Positions 26,952 to 35,834 are shown, numbered from the stretch's first letter. The stretch: 47,721 nt of DNA from Veillonella ratti (GCF_003992115.1 NZ_RQUX01000017.1:1-47721); one strand, 5' to 3'. A program made the numbers and translations. The notes: a model not told the origin generated them from the sequence alone.

Positions 26952-27677
26952 ATGAACTTTACCGATAATTTGGCGATTCAATTAAATGCAGCCGGTTTCT
27001 CGGCTACAACCAATCAGTTAAGTCAATTCACGACTTATTATGAAATGCTTATTGAAACCAATAAGTATCTCAATTTGACAGCCATTACGGATCCGCACGA
27101 AGTAGCGGTGAAGCATTTTGTAGACTCCCTTACAGCTTTGGATGATAAGGCTCTTATATTCAAAGAAGGTGCAAAACTTCTTGATTTGGGAACAGGCGCC
27201 GGGTTCCCCGGTATACCGCTCGCTATTATGCGCCCTGATTTAGAAATTGTACTATTTGATTCTTTGCAAAAACGACTTAATTTTCTCAGTGATGTTATAT
27301 CAAAGTTGGGATTACATAAGGTAACAACATTGCATGGTCGGGCGGAAGATATAAGCCATGATGCGGTGCATCGCGAAGCCTACGACCTCGTGACCAGTCG
27401 TGCGGTGGCCCGCTTGCCGGTGCTGCTCGAATGGGCATTGCCATATGTGAAACAAAATGGTTATATGGTAGCCTTAAAAGGCGCCGCTTATGAGGAAGAA
27501 ATGGGCGAAGCGGCGAAAGCGTTGAAGATTTTAAAAGGCAATATTGAACAGGTAAAACCGGTACAATTGCCAACGCTCGACGATAAGCGGGCTATTATTT
27601 ATATTAAGAAAACAGGTATAACACCAAAGTTATATCCCCGTAAGCCAAAAGATATTAAGACGAAGCCTTTAGTTTAA
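26952..27677 (+). CDS. rsmG: 16S rRNA (guanine-527-N7)-methyltransferase RsmG
   Basis: SAM-dependent methyltransferase (GidB) that modifies G527 of 16S rRNA; its loss gives low-level streptomycin resistance in several bacteria. The 241 residues contain YLNLTAITDPHEVAVKHFVD, the SAM loop LLDLGTGAGFPGIPLAI, and VTSRAVARLPVLLEWALP, all family hallmarks. The C-terminal ~20 residues are basic (KLYPRKPKDIKTKPLV). AGGAGGG lies directly before the ATG. It is the last gene of the mnmG operon. Confidence 0.97.
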   Translation: MNFTDNLAIQLNAAGFSATTNQLSQFTTYYEMLIETNKYLNLTAITDPHEVAVKHFVDSLTALDDKALIFKEGAKLLDLGTGAGFPGIPLAIMRPDLEIVLFDSLQKRLNFLSDVISKLGLHKVTTLHGRAEDISHDAVHREAYDLVTSRAVARLPVLLEWALPYVKQNGYMVALKGAAYEEEMGEAAKALKILKGNIEQVKPVQLPTLDDKRAIIYIKKTGITPKLYPRKPKDIKTKPLV

Positions 27678-27745
27678 CCAACTTACTATTGATAGGATAG
27701 AGTTCTTAGCGTAATGTATAAAATCGGTAAGATACGAATAAAATA

Positions 27746-27823
27746 CCCCTTGTTAAAGGTTTAACCTATAACTAAGTACATTTGATATGTATATGTTTAC
27801 AGGCCTTTAGCAAGGGGTTTTTT
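27746..27823 (+). terminator. Intrinsic terminator of the mnmG-rsmG operon, long loop
   Basis: CCCCTTGTTAAAGG (27746-27759) pairs with CCTTTAGCAAGGGG (27804-27817), one G-U, and six T follow. The 44-base loop contains a further GTACAT/ATGTAT helix, so the element is branched and larger than an ordinary terminator. It could hide a regulatory fold, but rsmG ending 69 bases upstream makes a terminator the simplest reading. Confidence 0.8.
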
Positions 27824-27824
27824 A

Positions 27825-27941
27825 TTGACATTAAAAGGTAATAAAGGTAACATATTTTTATGTGTTGGCCATATTTGTTTATTATAGATTATAGGCAAAA
27901 TCTATAATAGTTTTATATATAGATTATAAATACAGATGGCC
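27825..27941 (+). promoter_or_regulatory. Promoter and structured or operator region before the methionine genes
   Basis: TTGACA at 27825-27830 is 17 bases from TAACAT, a plausible promoter. Downstream, GGCCAT (27867-27872) and ATGGCC (27936-27941) bracket a perfect 10-bp inverted repeat ATTATAGATT (27881-27890 with 27899-27908) and a further copy of TATAGATTATA near 27917. The repeats could be operator sites for a methionine or corrinoid regulator, or a three-stem leader RNA. I see no B12 box, SAM or T-box signature. Confidence 0.5.
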
Positions 27942-27979
27942 GAAAATATTTGCGAAAGATGATGAGAGGAGCGAGGCGT

Positions 27980-28672
27980 ATGGCTATTTATAATGGTCGT
28001 TTGCCACAGATTGATGTGGCGGAAACAATACGATATGCGGGCTTACGCCAGGCAACAGATTTTCCTAAACAATATGTAACCGATGCTTGTTTAGAAGTGC
28101 AATTGGTGGCGGAACCGAAGGGTGTTTATGAAGTGTATGACTATGATGCTGCTACCGGAACGATTAAAAGTAATCCGCCCCTAACAGTGGAAGGAAGTTC
28201 GATTCGCAAACATTTAGAAAAAGCGGAAAAAGTATATGTTTTGGCTGTTACCATTGGGGAAGGGGTAGAGCTGCGTAGTGCTGAGCTTTTTAAAGAAAAT
28301 AACTATACCTTAGGTTTACTAGTTGATGCGGCTGCTACAACGGCCGTTGAACAGGTTGCGGATCAAGTGAATGACTTAATTGAAAAAGAAGCGGCTAAAG
28401 CGGGTTATACTACGACATGGCGATTCAGCCCCGGTTACGGTAATTGGAATCTGAATGTGCAAAAAGATTTAGCGGCCATTATTGGGACAAGTCATATAGG
28501 TCTTGAAGTAACGGACACATTTTTGTTGTTTCCACGCAAATCGGTAACAGCTATTGTGGGTTGCATTCCCAAAGGGTCACTTGATTGTGAAAAAAATGGT
28601 GATGTGCGTCCGGGGATTAAACGCGGTTGCAGTTCCTGCAGTCAGGTTAACTGTGCATCACGCAAAGTATAG
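27980..28672 (+). CDS. MetH reactivation-domain protein (stand-alone)
   Basis: A 230-residue protein resembling the C-terminal SAM-binding activation domain of B12-dependent methionine synthase, which reductively remethylates inactive cob(II)alamin. The motif FSPGYGNWNLNVQKDLAAIIG matches the family RxSPGYGD(W)P signature (here shown in part), and the C-terminus has CSSCSQVNCASRKV, a four-cysteine cluster-like tail. I choose the ATG at 27980 (MAIYNGRLPQ), nine bases after AGGAG, over upstream in-frame starts. The neighbouring MetH lacks this domain, so the two genes together rebuild the full enzyme. The partner reductant is unknown. Confidence 0.85.
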   Translation: MAIYNGRLPQIDVAETIRYAGLRQATDFPKQYVTDACLEVQLVAEPKGVYEVYDYDAATGTIKSNPPLTVEGSSIRKHLEKAEKVYVLAVTIGEGVELRSAELFKENNYTLGLLVDAAATTAVEQVADQVNDLIEKEAAKAGYTTTWRFSPGYGNWNLNVQKDLAAIIGTSHIGLEVTDTFLLFPRKSVTAIVGCIPKGSLDCEKNGDVRPGIKRGCSSCSQVNCASRKV

Positions 28673-28789
28673 CCGGTTGGGAAAATACATAAAGTATAGT
28701 GATTTCGGAACCTTAAATAATGTAAACTAAGATACAGTAATTTCAACAGATAATATATGAGTTAGCAGTAATAGAGAGAGGCGATAGGT

Positions 28790-31216
28790 ATGTATATATT
28801 TGACGGTGCTATGGGCACTATGCTCCAACAATCGGGCTTAGTGGAGGGCGAATGTCCCGAATTATTTAATGTGGAACATCCGGAGGTAGTAACGGGGATT
28901 CATGCTGCCTATTTAAAAAACGGCAGTGATATTGTAACGACTAATACCTTTGGTGCTTGCGGTTTAAAATTAGCCGATTACGGTTTGGAGCATCGCGTAG
29001 CGGAAATTAATACGGCTGCTGTTAAAGCCGCCAAAAAAGCGATTGCTGAAGTGAAACCGAATGCCAAAGTAGCCGGATCTATGGGACCAACCGGTCAGTT
29101 TATTGAGCCCTTGGGTCAGATTTCTTTTGATGAAGTATATGATACCTATTATGAACAGGCTTTAGCCTTAATTGAAGCGGGCGTGGATTTCATTATTATT
29201 GAAACAATTATAGATGTTCAGGAAATGCGTGCCGCCTTATTGGCTGCTCGTGATGCTCGTGAGAAATTATGTAAAACTAAAGAGGACGTTAAGATTATTT
29301 GTCAGTTTTCCTTCAGTGAAGACGGTCGTACTATTACAGGGACACCGCCGGAAGTGGCCGCTATTTTAATGGATGCCATGGGCGCCGATGTGGTAGGTAT
29401 TAATTGTTCTTTGGGACCGGAACAGCTTATACCATTAGTTGAACGATTAGCTTCAGTAACTAACTTACCGATTAGTGCTCAGCCAAATGCGGGGATGCCG
29501 ATGCTGGTTGGTCGGGAAACAGTATTCCCTTTATCACCGGAAGAAATGGGCTCTTATGTACCTGCTTTACTTGATGCGGGTGCATCCTATGTAGGTGCTT
29601 GCTGTGGCAGTACACCATTACATATTAAAGCTATCGCTGAAGCGGCCGGTAATCATACGCCTAAAGAACGACTTGAAATTGCACCGTTTACCGCATTTAC
29701 CAGTCGTACCGGTTTTGTTAAAGTGGGGCATACGGAAAAGCCGATTATTATCGGAGAACGTATTAATCCGACCGGTCGTAAAGTATTAGCCAAAGAAATT
29801 AAAGAGGGAAGCTTTGCTATGGTAAAACGTGATGCTTTGGCGCAAGTGGCAGCAGGTGCTGATGTACTGGATGTTAATATGGGTGTGCCTGATGTAGATC
29901 CGGCGACCATAATGAAGCGAGCTATTATGGAACTCAGTATGCTTGTAGACGTACCACTTTCCATTGATACCATGGACCCGGCTGCGATGGAAGCAGGGTT
30001 AAAAATGTATCCCGGTCGTCCTTTGATTAACTCCGTAAATGCGGAACCGGAACAATTGGCCCAGGTATTGCCTTTAGCAAAACGCTATGGGGCCACCCTT
30101 CTATGTTTACCCTTAGGGCGTGGTGATTTGCCGGCCACAGCGGAACAAAGAGTAGAATTGGCTAAAGAAATCGTACTGGCCGCTTATGAGAAAGGTCTTC
30201 GCAGTGAAGATTTATTATTAGATCCGCTGGTGTTAACTTTGGCAAGTGGTCAGGACAGTGCGGTGCAAACACTTCGTACTTTGGCTATGTATAAAGAAAC
30301 ATTTGGTTTTCCAACTGTAATGGGCTTATCCAATGTATCCTTCGGTTTGCCGCAACGGCCATATTTAAATAGTCAATTTTTGACTATGGCATTATCTCAT
30401 GGTTTGACGGCACCTATTCTTAATCCTTTAAATGCGACAGTTAAAAAAGCCTTTGTGGCAGCACGAACTCTACTTGGATTTGATCCGGCAGCGGCCGAAT
30501 TCATTGCTGATTACGGTTTGGATGAAGAAGCTACCGTTACAAGTTCTGCTTCGAAAAAAGTGACGGCTGTTTCTTTTAACAGTGATAATCCTTTAGAGAA
30601 TATACAGCATGCAGTTGAACAAGGGGAAAAAGAATTAGTTATTGAATTAGTAGAAAAAGCTTTAGCTGATGGTGTTGATCCTTTGAAAATCACAAAAAAC
30701 GCTTTATCGGAAGCGATGAATGTGGTAGGTGAAAAATTCGGTGCCGGTAAAGTCTTTTTACCACAGGTAATGCTTGCAGCGGAGGCTATGCAAGGTGCGT
30801 TCCAAACAATTAAACGTGTATTACCTGACTCCGGTGGCATAACTCGGGATACGGTTATTGTGGCTACCGTTAAAGGTGATATTCACGATTTAGGAAAAAA
30901 CATCGTAGCAGCTTTACTCGAAAATAACGGGTACCGTGTAGTTGATTTGGGCAAAGACGTGGATCCGGAAGAAATTGTAGCCTCCGTTAAACGTGAAAAT
31001 GCTACGGTTGTAGGTATTTGCTCTTTAATGACGACCACCATGCCGATGATTGATGCTACTATCGAAGCAATTAGAGAAGCTGGTTTACCATCGAAAGTGG
31101 TTGTGGGCGGTGCTGTTTTGACTCAAGAATATGCCGATAAAGCGGGGGCTGATTCTTATGCGAAAGATGGAATCAGTGCTGTTAATATTGTTAAAAAGCT
31201 GCTTGGGGACGACTGA
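28790..31216 (+). CDS. metH: Cobalamin-dependent methionine synthase, lacking reactivation domain
   Basis: Transfers the methyl group of methyltetrahydrofolate to homocysteine through B12. The 808 residues order as homocysteine domain (about 1-290; FDGAMGTMLQQSGL, and zinc Cys in GINCSLGP and GACCGST near 270), pterin domain (about 310-570; IIGERINPTGRK, DVLDVNMGVPDVDP), helical cap (about 590-680) and Rossmann B12-binding domain with the axial-His motif GDIHDLGKNIVAALL near 695. The SAM-binding reactivation domain is absent and is supplied by the upstream gene. An MTHFR gene follows, providing the methyl donor. Length fits the short MetH form of Clostridia and Negativicutes. Confidence 0.95.
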   Translation: MYIFDGAMGTMLQQSGLVEGECPELFNVEHPEVVTGIHAAYLKNGSDIVTTNTFGACGLKLADYGLEHRVAEINTAAVKAAKKAIAEVKPNAKVAGSMGPTGQFIEPLGQISFDEVYDTYYEQALALIEAGVDFIIIETIIDVQEMRAALLAARDAREKLCKTKEDVKIICQFSFSEDGRTITGTPPEVAAILMDAMGADVVGINCSLGPEQLIPLVERLASVTNLPISAQPNAGMPMLVGRETVFPLSPEEMGSYVPALLDAGASYVGACCGSTPLHIKAIAEAAGNHTPKERLEIAPFTAFTSRTGFVKVGHTEKPIIIGERINPTGRKVLAKEIKEGSFAMVKRDALAQVAAGADVLDVNMGVPDVDPATIMKRAIMELSMLVDVPLSIDTMDPAAMEAGLKMYPGRPLINSVNAEPEQLAQVLPLAKRYGATLLCLPLGRGDLPATAEQRVELAKEIVLAAYEKGLRSEDLLLDPLVLTLASGQDSAVQTLRTLAMYKETFGFPTVMGLSNVSFGLPQRPYLNSQFLTMALSHGLTAPILNPLNATVKKAFVAARTLLGFDPAAAEFIADYGLDEEATVTSSASKKVTAVSFNSDNPLENIQHAVEQGEKELVIELVEKALADGVDPLKITKNALSEAMNVVGEKFGAGKVFLPQVMLAAEAMQGAFQTIKRVLPDSGGITRDTVIVATVKGDIHDLGKNIVAALLENNGYRVVDLGKDVDPEEIVASVKRENATVVGICSLMTTTMPMIDATIEAIREAGLPSKVVVGGAVLTQEYADKAGADSYAKDGISAVNIVKKLLGDD

Positions 31217-31335
31217 TAATTTTCATTACTTTATTATCAGCTATAATTAACTATGCCGAGGAGAGTATTAGTAAGCCCGGCATTACGATTAACTAGTAAA
31301 ATTTACTTGATTATAAGAGAGAGTTGGGAATTTAG

Positions 31336-32199
31336 ATGGTTACATCATTACGTGAAAAACATAAAGCCGGTCAATTTACCATTACGGTTGAATTGGACCC
31401 ACCGAAAAGTGCTTCCGCAAATAAAACCTTTAAAGAAGCGGCACAACTTTTAGACAAAGTGGATGCCATTAATATTGCTGATTGCCCGATGGCCAAACTT
31501 CGCATGAGTCCGATTGCCTTGGCTCATTTAATTAAATATCGGGCACAGATTGATACAATATTCCATCTTACCTGTCGTGACAGAAATATTTTGGGCTTAC
31601 AGGCAGAACTCTTAGGGGCCGCTGCTTTGGGCGTTAATAATATTTTAACTTTAACCGGCGATGAACCTTCGAGAGGGGATCATCCTGATGCAAAACCTGT
31701 TTTTGAAGTGGATTCTATGGGCTTGTTGAAAATAGCACATACTTTAAATAAAGGCTTTGATTTGGCCGGTAATGAACTTGAAGTACCGACAAATTTTTAT
31801 ATTGGTACAACAGGTAATCCGGGAGCCGATGATTTGGAAGAAGAAAAAGCTAAAATAATTCGTAAAGTGGAGGCGGGTGCTAATTTTATTCAGACGCAAC
31901 CGATTTATGATTTAGAAAAAGCTAAACGCTTTACTGACATGGTAGCACCATTAGGTGTTCCGGTTATGTTAGGTCTTATTCCTTTGAAAAGTTTTAAAAT
32001 GGCCACATACCTTCATACCAAAGTTCCCGGAATTTCATTGACGGAAGATATATTAAACCGTATGGAAAAAGGTGGTAAAGAGGCTGGTCTTGAAATCGCC
32101 TTGGAAACATTATTGGAAATAAAGAAAGTTGCACAAGGTGTTCATATTATGCCGCTCAATGATATACAGACTGTTTTATATCTGATTGACCATGTTTAA
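31336..32199 (+). CDS. metF: Methylenetetrahydrofolate reductase
   Basis: Reduces 5,10-methylene- to 5-methyl-tetrahydrofolate, the methyl donor used by MetH. The 287-residue protein has the TIM-barrel family features: an early VELDPPKS (catalytic-Glu strand), FHLTCRDRN, the flavin-site LTLTGDEPSRGDHP, and EAGANFIQTQPIYDLEKA late in the barrel. It lies 119 bases after metH on the same strand. A terminator at 32248-32283 ends the unit. The ribosome site is weak (GAGAGAG). Reductase partner and electron donor cannot be read. Confidence 0.92.
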   Translation: MVTSLREKHKAGQFTITVELDPPKSASANKTFKEAAQLLDKVDAINIADCPMAKLRMSPIALAHLIKYRAQIDTIFHLTCRDRNILGLQAELLGAAALGVNNILTLTGDEPSRGDHPDAKPVFEVDSMGLLKIAHTLNKGFDLAGNELEVPTNFYIGTTGNPGADDLEEEKAKIIRKVEAGANFIQTQPIYDLEKAKRFTDMVAPLGVPVMLGLIPLKSFKMATYLHTKVPGISLTEDILNRMEKGGKEAGLEIALETLLEIKKVAQGVHIMPLNDIQTVLYLIDHV

Positions 32200-32247
32200 T
32201 GGTTTTCCTTTGTTAAACTTACCAAACTTATTTTAATAGAATAACTT

Positions 32248-32283
32248 AAAAACGATTCGTTGCTGGGGTGACGAATCGTTTTT
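32248..32283 (+). terminator. Intrinsic terminator after metF
   Basis: AAAAACGATTCGT (32248-32260) pairs with ACGAATCGTTTTT (32271-32283) across a 10-base loop; the 3' arm ends in T. The first parS site begins at the edge of this hairpin. Confidence 0.88.
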
Positions 32284-32298
32284 GTTTCACGTGAAACA
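32283..32298. other. parS site 1
   Basis: Exact 16-bp palindrome TGTTTCACGTGAAACA, the ParB-loading site of Firmicutes, in the gap before parA. Confidence 0.97.
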
Positions 32299-32328
32299 AT
32301 GTGAGTAGTATGTACGTGTTAAAGAAAA

Positions 32329-32344
32329 TATTTCACGTGAAACA
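32329..32344. other. parS site 2 (one mismatch)
   Basis: TATTTCACGTGAAACA differs from the consensus at position 2 only. It is probably still bound by ParB. Confidence 0.9.
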
Positions 32345-32373
32345 TTTTGGTAAGTTAATAGCTCATAGGGGAG

Positions 32374-32389
32374 TGTTTCACGTGAAACA
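32374..32389. other. parS site 3
   Basis: Exact TGTTTCACGTGAAACA. Confidence 0.97.
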
Positions 32390-32463
32390 AATCTCTACAC
32401 AGTTAAATATGATGTAATTATATATATGATGTCTTAGCTCGCTAAATTTAAGGAAAACTCAAT

Positions 32464-32479
32464 TGTTTCACGTGAAACA
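32464..32479. other. parS site 4
   Basis: Exact TGTTTCACGTGAAACA, 117 bases before the parA start. The rest of the 32200-32580 gap holds the metF terminator and a TGGTATAAT extended -10 at 32534-32542 that probably serves parA; ParB bound here could repress it. Confidence 0.97.
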
Positions 32480-32580
32480 ATTTTTAAAAAATGATTAAAT
32501 TAACCTATTTTACAAGTTTTTATTCGGGGAGTATGGTATAATATTTTTGTGTATTTGTATTAAGAAAATGAGGTGAGCCT

Positions 32581-33342
32581 GTGGGAAAAGTAATAGCCAT
32601 AACAAATCAAAAAGGTGGAGTCGGCAAGACTACCACGTCGGTTAATTTAAGTGCTTGCATTGCGAAATTAGGCAAAAAAGTGCTGCTTATTGATATGGAT
32701 CCACAGGGAAATGCCTCAAGCGGACTTGGCATTGATAAAGATAATTTAGAGCTTTGCATTTATGATGTTTTAATCAATGGCATGACGATGAATGATGTTA
32801 TTGTGCCAACAGCTCTTAAAAAATTAAAAATCGCACCTGCATCCATAGATTTGGCAGGTGCCGGTGTTGAATTGGTAAATTTACCAAAGCGCGAGCATAT
32901 TTTGAAAAAGGCGTTAAAAGAAGTAAAAGATGACTATGATTTTATTTTCATTGATTGTCCGCCATCACTCGATTTGCTCACACTCAATGCTCTGACGGCC
33001 GCTGACGGTGTATTGATTCCAATTCAAAGTGAATTCTATGCATTGGAAGGGGTTAGTCAATTGATTAATACCGTTAACTTGGTTAAAAAATCCCTGAATG
33101 AAAAACTTGAAGTTGAAGGTGTATTATTAACCATGTTTGATGGTCGGACCAATTTGTCGATTCAAGTGGCGGATGAAGTTAAAAAATTCTTTACCACTAA
33201 AGTGTATAAGACTATCATTCCTCGAAATGTACGTTTAAGTGAGGCTCCTAGCTATGGTGAACCGATTATTATTTATGATCCAAAATCCAAGGGTGCCGAA
33301 GTGTATATGAAATTAGCCAAGGAGGTCATCAAAAATGCCTAG
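32581..33342 (+). CDS. parA: Chromosome-partitioning ATPase ParA (Soj)
   Basis: Walker-type ATPase that moves or separates ParB-parS origins and, as Soj, can also act on DnaA. The 253 residues start at a GTG behind GAGGTGA and show the deviant Walker A QKGGVGKTTTSVNL with its signature Lys, LLIDMDPQGNASSGLG, Walker B DFIFIDCPPSLDLLTLNAL, and the C-terminal IPRNVRLSEAPSYGEP. Length is usual for chromosomal ParA. The stop overlaps the parB start by 8 bases. Confidence 0.97.
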   Translation: MGKVIAITNQKGGVGKTTTSVNLSACIAKLGKKVLLIDMDPQGNASSGLGIDKDNLELCIYDVLINGMTMNDVIVPTALKKLKIAPASIDLAGAGVELVNLPKREHILKKALKEVKDDYDFIFIDCPPSLDLLTLNALTAADGVLIPIQSEFYALEGVSQLINTVNLVKKSLNEKLEVEGVLLTMFDGRTNLSIQVADEVKKFFTTKVYKTIIPRNVRLSEAPSYGEPIIIYDPKSKGAEVYMKLAKEVIKNA

Positions 33343-34330
33343 AGACAGTAAGAAAAAAGGTGGTCTCGGCAGAGGTGTTCTTTCCTTGCTGCCGCAAGAT
33401 GAGCCGAAAACTGCATCAGTGGCCACAGCTGTTATTGATGAAGCGGATAAAACGGGAATTATTGAATTACCGCTAATAGAAATCGAACCAAATCCAAATC
33501 AGCCGCGACGTCATTTTTTAGAAGATGAAATGGCAACATTGGTAGAATCAATTCGTCAGTACGGTGTGATTCAACCCATCGTAGTTTGTAAAATGGATGA
33601 TAAATATCAAATAGTGGCCGGCGAACGCCGTTGGCGAGCTGCCCAATTGGCGGAACTTACGACCATACCGGTAGTAATTAAAGACTATAGTATGGAACAG
33701 ATTACGGAAATAGCCTTAGTAGAGAATTTACAGCGCCAAGATTTGGATCCTGTAGAAGAGGCTTATGCTTATAAGCGCCTTATGGATACGTTTAAGAAGA
33801 CGCAAGAGGCTATTGCTACTCGTTTGGGACGCAGTCGTTCTCATGTAGCTAATATGGTACGCCTACTGCAACTACCGGATTTTATTCTTACAGAATTATC
33901 CCTTGGCGATATTTCTATTGGTCAAGCCAGACCTCTATTGAGTTTAAAAAATAAAGAATTACAAAAAGAAGCATTAAAGCTTATTAAAGAAAAAGAATTA
34001 ACGGCCCGCCAGGTGGAAACACTGGTTAAGCAAATGCTTGACGGTACCTATGGTAAACAGGCCAAAGCAAGAAAGAACACTCAGCAAACAGCTGAATTAC
34101 GGGCTATTATGGACCGCTTAAAAGTGAGTCTCGGCATGCCCGTAGATATTAAAGTTAAAGCAGGTAATAAGGTACAAGGGAAAATGGAGATAGCCTTCCG
34201 TAGTGAAGAGGAGTTAAACTATCTCATAGATTATATAGAGGCCCAAGGTATGGGTGAAGTTGAGGGAGCTTCCCCTGCACAGACTGAAGCTGATGCTGAT
34301 GAATCGGCTTCCATTTCATTTCACGTTTAA
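33335..34330 (+). CDS. parB: Chromosome-partitioning protein ParB (Spo0J)
   Basis: CTP-dependent clamp that loads at parS and spreads to form the partition complex. The N-terminal basic segment KKKGGLGRGVLSLL stimulates ParA in the family. Then come the CTP-binding motif GERRWRAAQLA (about 96-106), LVENLQRQDLDPVEEA, and the HTH for parS with TRLGRSRSHVANMVRLLQLP. A dimerising C-terminus ends the 331-residue protein, slightly longer than usual (~280-300) because of an acidic, Ala-rich tail. Four parS sites lie just upstream of parA. Confidence 0.97.
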   Translation: MPRDSKKKGGLGRGVLSLLPQDEPKTASVATAVIDEADKTGIIELPLIEIEPNPNQPRRHFLEDEMATLVESIRQYGVIQPIVVCKMDDKYQIVAGERRWRAAQLAELTTIPVVIKDYSMEQITEIALVENLQRQDLDPVEEAYAYKRLMDTFKKTQEAIATRLGRSRSHVANMVRLLQLPDFILTELSLGDISIGQARPLLSLKNKELQKEALKLIKEKELTARQVETLVKQMLDGTYGKQAKARKNTQQTAELRAIMDRLKVSLGMPVDIKVKAGNKVQGKMEIAFRSEEELNYLIDYIEAQGMGEVEGASPAQTEADADESASISFHV

Positions 34331-34398
34331 CCGGCAATCCGTTTTTTCAGACGGCTGAAGCGGTTTACGTTATATTAAAGGCAGGTAAGTAAGAAGCT

Positions 34399-35625
34399 AT
34401 GACAAGTATGGAACAAACACCAAAAGCGAATCGTGTACATATCGGATTTTTCGGCCGCTGTAATGCAGGTAAATCTACCTTAATTAACATGTTAACGGGA
34501 CAGCCAATTGCATTGGTTTCTGAAGTAGCCGGTACAACTACCGATCCGGTGAGCAAAGCCATGGAAATTTTGCCATTAGGTCCGGTTGTTATTACCGATA
34601 CGGCTGGCGTTGACGATACGTCGGAGTTAGGACCGTTGCGTATTAATAAGACAAAAGAATTATTGCCGCGCATGAATTTGGCCGTGTATGTTTTGAAAAC
34701 CGATGCGGCACCGACAGCAGCGGACATGGAATGGCTTGGTTTGTTGCAACGTCAAAATGTAAATACGTTACTTATTTTGAATGAAGTGGCCGGTAATACG
34801 GCTGATTCTTATATGGCACAAGCCGGAGCCGTATTGAGTGATTTGAACTTGTCTTATATTGGCGCTGACTTATTGAAAAATGATAAACAGCGGGTTATTT
34901 TAGAAAAATTAGGTTCCATGAAACCAAAAGACGGTGAGGATGAGCAATCTTTATTGTCTGGTTTGGTAGAACCACATGATGTTATTCTTTTGGTGTGTCC
35001 AATCGATGAGGCCGCACCAAAAGGGCGTATTATTTTGCCGCAAGTGCAGATGATTCGTGAAATATTGGATGCTCATGGTATGGGCCTTGTAGTGCAAACG
35101 GAAGAAGTTTCGGCGGCTCTTGCTAAATTGGGGGTAAAGCCCAAAATGGTAATCACCGATTCGCAGGCCTTTGATGCCGTGGCTCAGCAGGTACCGGATG
35201 ATATTCCGCTCACATCTTTTTCTATTCTGATGGCTCGATTTAAAGGTAATTTAAAAACATTGGCAGCGGGCGTTAAAGCTGTTAAAAACTTAAAACCGGG
35301 GGCTAAGGTTCTCATTAGTGAAGGCTGTACCCATCATCGTCAATGTGATGATATCGGTACGGTTAAAATTCCGCGCTGGTTAAAGCAGGCAGGGTATGAA
35401 AATTTAGATTTACAATGGACTAGCGGTGGTGCATTCCCGGAAAATGTAAAGGACTTCGATTTGATTATTCACTGCGGAGCCTGTATGTTGACGCGCCGTG
35501 AAGTATTGCGCCGCTTGGACGTATCAGAACAACAAGGGGTCCCTATCGTAAATTATGGTGTGCTAATTGCGTCATTACATGGTATACTAGACCGTGCACT
35601 TAGTCCTTTTGCTTCGGAGTTATAA
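34399..35625 (+). CDS. hydF: [FeFe]-hydrogenase maturation GTPase HydF
   Basis: Scaffold that carries the diiron precursor of the hydrogenase H-cluster to apo-HydA. The 408 residues contain a GTPase domain (GRCNAGKSTLINML, GTTTDPVSKAM, DTAGVDD), a dimerisation domain, and a C-terminal 4Fe-4S domain with GCTHHRQCDDIGTVKIPRW (about 308-326) and HCGACMLTRRE (about 357-367), the three family cysteines. HydE and HydG are not in this window. Its location after parB is not functionally obvious; H2 formation fits fermentative Veillonella-like metabolism. Confidence 0.95.
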   Translation: MTSMEQTPKANRVHIGFFGRCNAGKSTLINMLTGQPIALVSEVAGTTTDPVSKAMEILPLGPVVITDTAGVDDTSELGPLRINKTKELLPRMNLAVYVLKTDAAPTAADMEWLGLLQRQNVNTLLILNEVAGNTADSYMAQAGAVLSDLNLSYIGADLLKNDKQRVILEKLGSMKPKDGEDEQSLLSGLVEPHDVILLVCPIDEAAPKGRIILPQVQMIREILDAHGMGLVVQTEEVSAALAKLGVKPKMVITDSQAFDAVAQQVPDDIPLTSFSILMARFKGNLKTLAAGVKAVKNLKPGAKVLISEGCTHHRQCDDIGTVKIPRWLKQAGYENLDLQWTSGGAFPENVKDFDLIIHCGACMLTRREVLRRLDVSEQQGVPIVNYGVLIASLHGILDRALSPFASEL

Positions 35626-35834
35626 ACAAGCTGAGGCATTTAAATATAACAATAGTCACCTATTTGTGATATAATAGAAGTTCAGCTATGAGATATAATC
35701 AGGTTGAATTATGGGTTCCTTAAAAGGAAAAAACATCGTATTATAGCCATACTATTTCATGTTATCGATGAAATAGGCTGTAATTTAATATTAAATTCAT
35801 TATATTCGTATAATTTTAGATAGAAAGGCATATC

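Noticed and set aside
27678-27979. Cobalamin, SAM or T-box riboswitch before the MetH set
   Set aside because: I looked for a B12 box, a SAM-I core and a T-box sequence and found none; the region has repeats and hairpins only.
32283-32479. Repeated 16-mers as a CRISPR array
   Set aside because: The units are exact parS palindromes with uneven spacing, next to parAB; no cas genes or uniform spacers.
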